This document shows positions 14,628-18,068 of a stretch of 18,068 bases of DNA, one piece after another (the stretch's first letter is position 1; each line of letters opens with the position of its first letter). The notes under the pieces were generated by a model that saw nothing but the letters and a program-made list of their open reading frames with translations, was not told where the DNA came from and made no database searches. The DNA is from Chrysochromulina parva (taxonomy: Eukaryota; Haptophyta; Prymnesiales; Chrysochromulinaceae). The position numbers and the translations under genes are program-made. The DNA lies in contig PJAB01001028.1 in NCBI GenBank assembly GCA_002887195.1, forward strand, positions 1-18,068, in the 5' to 3' direction.

Positions 14628-15752
14628 ATGGCCTGCATGAACTTGCCCCGCCACGTTCCCACCCTCGACCACTCGTACCCCGCGCCCTTGCCCTTGTATG
14701 TATCGTGGCTGGCACAATCGACGGGAAACAGCCCTCCGAATGCGAGCCAGGTCGGTCTCTCGCCTCGTGGAGAGACCTCAGCGCGTAAGTGGCCGGTCTC
14801 GAGCCACGGCCATCTCGAGGCAAAGCCCACGTACGCCGGTCTGAGCGTCGGCCTGGGTTGCGTTCCCGGATCCGTGCAACCTGACGGGATGTCCGCGGCC
14901 GCGCTGCGCTCGAGGCCCGCCTTTGACGACTGCAGAGTCTTCTCCGGCCCGAAGCATGCCGATCCGAGCGTGGGCAGCGTCGTCAACTACCACCGATCGC
15001 TCGCAAGCAATAGGGACGGCAAGCTCACAATCCCACTGGAGCAGACGGCTATGCCACTCGCCAGCCCGCTCCGCGCTGTGCTGAAGCCCATTCGCCTCTT
15101 TAGCGACGACACTGTCCTTCACCCCGCAGCTCCACGTGGAGAACACCTCGTCCCTCGTGGGCGCGCCCGCTCTTCACGCCGGACGCTCCGACGAGGGCCG
15201 GACGCTCGCCCTCATGGCACGTACAGCAGCCCGCGCACAGGCGAAACCCACCCGACCGCGCATGCCCTTAGCATGCCCGCGATTGCAGAGGAGCGGCGGC
15301 GCACGATCAAGATTGCGGAGGAGCACGCGGCCGCTCAGATCGCTGCACAGCTCTCCTTTGCAGCCTTTCAGCAGCATCAGCGTGACGTCCACAAAACAGA
15401 GCGCGCCGCTGCCAAGACGCTGCGGCCCAGCTCGCTCGCATTCTTACCCAGAACCCCCGAGCCGGACACGCCACGTCACCTCTCCTTGTCCTCGCCCAGG
15501 TCGGCGCCCATCACGGCGCGCCTCGAGAGCCTCGCTACGCCGCGTCGTGGCCCATCTGGAGACCTTCTCGAGCCATTCTCGCCTCGTTCGGCTTCCTTCT
15601 CGCCGGGCGTGCCGCGCTTCAACACGCTCAAGGGCACCTACGAGGTGTGCGACGCGGACGGCCGCATCGTGAACGACGAGCGCAACCTCGAGCTGTGCAC
15701 CGACAAGCGCTACCTGGCGAGTACTCTGACGTCAGAGTCAGACTGGGAGTGA
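14628..15752 (+). CDS. Hypothetical Ser/Pro/Arg-rich protein
   Basis: 374 codons from the ATG at 14628 (MACMNLPRHV); an in-frame ATG at 14889 (MSAAALRSRP) is an alternative start. I do not recognise the family. Visible parts: an N-terminal half with Tyr/Gly/Pro motifs (KPTYAGLSVGLG, FSGPKHADPSVGS); a basic segment rich in Arg (about residues 175-215); a helical stretch (AIAEERRRTIKIAEEHAAAQ onward); a region with repeated SPR motifs that could be phosphorylation sites. The C-terminus is less repetitive (FNTLKGTYEVCDADGRIVND to LTSESDWE). The second half is the better supported part. The first half competes with an antisense frame (14606-14986) that shares the same third codon positions, so base composition cannot separate them. 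The gene is divergent from the GTPase gene. Confidence 0.55.
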   Translation: MACMNLPRHVPTLDHSYPAPLPLYVSWLAQSTGNSPPNASQVGLSPRGETSARKWPVSSHGHLEAKPTYAGLSVGLGCVPGSVQPDGMSAAALRSRPAFDDCRVFSGPKHADPSVGSVVNYHRSLASNRDGKLTIPLEQTAMPLASPLRAVLKPIRLFSDDTVLHPAAPRGEHLVPRGRARSSRRTLRRGPDARPHGTYSSPRTGETHPTAHALSMPAIAEERRRTIKIAEEHAAAQIAAQLSFAAFQQHQRDVHKTERAAAKTLRPSSLAFLPRTPEPDTPRHLSLSSPRSAPITARLESLATPRRGPSGDLLEPFSPRSASFSPGVPRFNTLKGTYEVCDADGRIVNDERNLELCTDKRYLASTLTSESDWE

Positions 15753-16024
15753 GGCAGGTCGCAGGAGAACGCAGGAGTGCTGAGTGAGGTGGTTGTGTCG
15801 TCATTTGTCCCCCACGGGGTTGTGTCGTCATTTGAACCCCATGGGAGGGGTTTATGAACCGCGGAAATTGGTAAATGGGGGGCGGAAAATGCAAGCACTT
15901 TTCCGTCATCAAGAGGTCGCGCGAGATGCGCAATCTTGCGCTGAGCTCGGCAGAACCCGTCATTCCGTCGAAGATTTTGTTGCATTCTCAGATTTCTGAT
16001 TTTCCGTCACGCTTGATAGCCATC
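15753..16024. other. Intergenic region with a 27-bp tandem duplication
   Basis: ggttgtgtcgtcatttg occurs at 15791-15807 and 15818-15834, 27 bases apart, each followed by a run of C and a G-rich block (cccccacggg, accccatggg). aacccc (15834-15840) and ggggtt (15846-15852) could form a small hairpin. The rest is AT-richer than the genes and probably carries the promoter of the next gene. Confidence 0.6.
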
Positions 16025-18068
16025 ATGGTGATGACCTTGCGAGTTGCCGCGCTGCTCGCGTTCGCGCTCACACCCGCTGGAGCGGGATTCGCACCGGCCG
16101 GTGTATGCACCAAGGCTCACCGGGTAGGCGCTTCGCGCGTGGGCCCCCTGATGCTCTCTCCCGACAAAAACCGCCTTGCGGCACTCGAAGACGAGGTCCA
16201 GATCCTGAAGCTGCGGGCAAAGCAGCTCGAGATACTGAAGCAGAAGGCGGAGCTGGAGGGTCAAGTCACGATCCCAGCCTCATTTGGCACGGGCACGCTC
16301 GAGGATCAGGTCGACCTCATGCAGCAGCGGGCGCAGCAGCTTCAGCACGAGATCCTCGAGGCGGCGGCTGAGCTCGTACAGATGCCCGCCCCCACCGACT
16401 GGGAACGTGCGTACGAATGGGAACGTGTGTTGCCTCGAGTTGCAAAGGCGACCTCTGTCGCCGCGCCAGTGGCACCGCAGCCCGCCAATGGAGGCCGTCG
16501 TACCACACCCGAGCTCGCCGTGTCGGCGTTCATGACGTTGTTTGCTTTCGAGTCGCCGCTCGACGCGGCCAAGTCGGCCGTCGCGGAGCTCTTGGGCACT
16601 GCCAGGGCCGCCACAGCCGCCGTCTCGCACAGCGCGAACGCGGCCAACGCCATCAATGCCGCCACGAGCATCGGCAGGGCGGCTGCTGGCACGGTGGGGG
16701 GGGCGATTGGCAGGGCGGCGGGGGGTACGGTGAGCAGGGCGGCGGCGCGTAGTGCGGCTGGCTCGGAGGTGTTCGCTACCCTTGTCGAGGCGCCCCTGGC
16801 GCTCGGCCTCGCACACGGCGCATGGGAGGCGTTTTTCCTCGCGGGACATTTTGGCCTCAGCCATACAGGCCAGCTGTCCGAAACAGTGATGGCGGGGAGA
16901 CTCGGAGAGTTGCTGGACGATGCACGCACTCTGGTGCCCCTGCGGCTTGCCCTTGCCCTTGCCCTGGCTCCTTGGATGCGTCTGCCCGCGCCAAAGTTTG
17001 GGCCGAGCGCGCCGGCGAGTGGAGCGGCGAATGCACCGACGGGCTCGCCGACGGATGCGGCCGCAGATGCAGATGCAGATGCGGCGTGGCACGCGGCCGC
17101 CTGGAACGCGGCGGGCATGATGGCGGCGGCGGCGTATCGCCCGACGAGCACGGGGAGTGCGCCCCCTCTCTCACCCGAAGAAAGGGGCGCCCTCGAGCGC
17201 TTCATCAGCATGCGCGATGGTGCGAGTGCCACCATGGCGGCGGCGGCGGCGGCAACGTGCGACGTGGCATTTGACGAGGCTCAGAGTGCTGTGGCACGTT
17301 TGTCAGCCGAGGCGGCGCGCCAGGCCAACGGACGCCTCGCGACCGTCCGAATGGACTTCACGACGCCTTCGGCGCAGCCCTTTGCGGCGGCAGCCGAGGC
17401 GGCGGTGGACGCAGCGTACGTGGCCAGCAAGATGGTCGAGGCGGTTGAAGTCGGAGCGCCGCCGTCGCAAGCGCCCGCTCCTCACGACCACGAGACCGCA
17501 GCCAAGGCGAAATGGTTGACCGAGCAAGCCCAACGATTCGACCGCAAATTCTTGGGAGTCAAGAGTGAAGCCGCGGCGAAGGCGGCGTGGCTCGCAAAGC
17601 TTGACGCGCCAAGCTGGGGCCAAAGGGCTACCATCGCGCCAGCAGAGCACGGTGGTCTTATGGTGCCGACGAGTGCGCCGACGACTGCTGCGATTGTGGC
17701 GGCGGCCACCACCACAACAGCTGCGTCAGGGGTGTCGAGCGAGGCGGCAGCGAAGGCGGCGTGGCTCGCAAAGCTTGATGCGCCTGTGTGGGGGAGTCAG
17801 CGGCAGCCCGAGATGGCGGGGTCCACCACCGCTACCGAGCCTGAGATGTCGAGCGAGGCGGCAGCGAAGGCGGCGTGGCTCGCAAAGCTTGATGCGCCTG
17901 TGTGGGGGAGTCAGCGGCAGCCCGAGATGGCGGGGGCCACCACCGCTACCGAGCCTGAGATGTCGAGCGAGGCGGCAGCGAAGGCGGCGTGGCTCGCAAA
18001 GCTTGATGCGCCTGTGTGGGGGAGTCAGCGGCAGCCCGAGATGGCGGGGTCCACCACCGCGGTCGTGC
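16025..18068 (+). CDS. Plastid-targeted AWLAKLDAP-repeat protein, 3' end outside the window
   Basis: An open frame without any stop from the ATG at 16025 to the window edge: 681 codons, incomplete. The N-terminus (MVMTLRVAALLAFALTPAGA, then GFAPAG) is a clear signal peptide ending in a phenylalanine-containing site like the ASAFAP motif of complex-plastid presequences. A coiled coil follows (about 48-122, ALEDEVQILKLRAKQLEILK and LEDQVDLMQQRAQQLQHEIL). Next come an Ala/Gly-rich region with helices (about 165-250), two hydrophobic segments (VEAPLALGLAHGAWEAFFLA; LVPLRLALALALAPWM), and further Ala-rich helices. Near residue 514 is the motif SEAAAKAAWLAKLDAPSWG; from residue 571 a 38-residue unit containing SSEAAAKAAWLAKLDAPVWG is tandemly repeated. 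A weaker precursor motif is TAAKAKWL. I recall similar motifs in predicted algal proteins but cannot verify this. Function unknown; a structural or scaffold role in the plastid is a guess. Confidence 0.8.
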   Translation, partial: MVMTLRVAALLAFALTPAGAGFAPAGVCTKAHRVGASRVGPLMLSPDKNRLAALEDEVQILKLRAKQLEILKQKAELEGQVTIPASFGTGTLEDQVDLMQQRAQQLQHEILEAAAELVQMPAPTDWERAYEWERVLPRVAKATSVAAPVAPQPANGGRRTTPELAVSAFMTLFAFESPLDAAKSAVAELLGTARAATAAVSHSANAANAINAATSIGRAAAGTVGGAIGRAAGGTVSRAAARSAAGSEVFATLVEAPLALGLAHGAWEAFFLAGHFGLSHTGQLSETVMAGRLGELLDDARTLVPLRLALALALAPWMRLPAPKFGPSAPASGAANAPTGSPTDAAADADADAAWHAAAWNAAGMMAAAAYRPTSTGSAPPLSPEERGALERFISMRDGASATMAAAAAATCDVAFDEAQSAVARLSAEAARQANGRLATVRMDFTTPSAQPFAAAAEAAVDAAYVASKMVEAVEVGAPPSQAPAPHDHETAAKAKWLTEQAQRFDRKFLGVKSEAAAKAAWLAKLDAPSWGQRATIAPAEHGGLMVPTSAPTTAAIVAAATTTTAASGVSSEAAAKAAWLAKLDAPVWGSQRQPEMAGSTTATEPEMSSEAAAKAAWLAKLDAPVWGSQRQPEMAGATTATEPEMSSEAAAKAAWLAKLDAPVWGSQRQPEMAGSTTAVV
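17735..18068 (+). repeat. 114-bp coding tandem repeat, at least 2.9 copies
   Basis: Units at 17735-17848 and 17849-17962, and a partial one from 17963. The first two full units are nearly identical; the clearest change within them is one base making Ser or Ala in the sequence AG(S/A)TTATEP. The unit is 38 codons, so expansion keeps the frame. The last few bases (ggtcgtgc) differ from the unit, so the array may be ending or entering a variant copy. Confidence 0.95.

Noticed and set aside
16407..16480. GTGCGTACGA ... GCACCGCAG as a possible intron in the repeat-protein gene
   Set aside because: The splice sites match the local consensus, but removing 74 bases moves into a frame with Arg/Cys-rich shadow sequence and loses the long open frame that reaches the repeats.

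Overview
The window looks like nuclear DNA of a GC-rich microalga with a secondary (red-type) plastid, most likely a haptophyte. Evidence: typically eukaryotic genes (Ran GTPase, RNA polymerase subunit RPB6, a CaMK-like kinase), spliceosomal introns, strongly GC-biased third codon positions, and two proteins whose N-termini read as signal peptide plus transit peptide (one with a GAGFAPAG motif resembling the 'FAP' cleavage site of complex plastids). All four introns I could place begin with GTGC and end in YAG. The organism call is inference; a stramenopile such as a pelagophyte is the main alternative.

Layout, left to right: (1) 1-271, an exact 43-bp direct repeat, then a long intron-less + gene (272-3151) for a membrane protein with an EF-hand pair and a long low-complexity tail; its stop codon lies in a 14-bp tandem array. 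A diverged copy of the left-hand repeat lies beyond it at 3400-3472. (2) 3799-4515 +, a small helical/TPR-like protein. (3) 4823-6638 +, a two-exon MATE transporter of the plastid EDS5-like type. (4) 6916-8937 -, a two-exon Ser/Thr kinase. (5) 8938-10163, a gene-poor stretch with a short-chain-dehydrogenase-like remnant on the minus strand and four CACGTG cores. (6) 10164-10799 +, Ran. (7) 11324-12030 -, three-exon RPB6. (8) 12463-14334 -, a GBP/atlastin-like GTPase with a C-terminal alpha-crystallin (HSP20) domain. (9) 14628-15752 +, an unrecognised protein, with a competing antisense frame at its 5' end. (10) 16025 to the window edge +, a probably plastid-targeted protein ending in near-identical 38-residue repeats carrying an AWLAKLDAP motif; it runs off the window.

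These are independent eukaryotic transcription units on both strands, not an operon, and I see no pathway linking them. The most unusual items are the GTPase-HSP20 fusion, the AWLAKLDAP repeat protein, the TM/EF-hand protein bracketed by a dispersed repeat, and the uniform GTGC 5' splice sites. I found no rRNA, tRNA, CRISPR array, complete transposon or virus.
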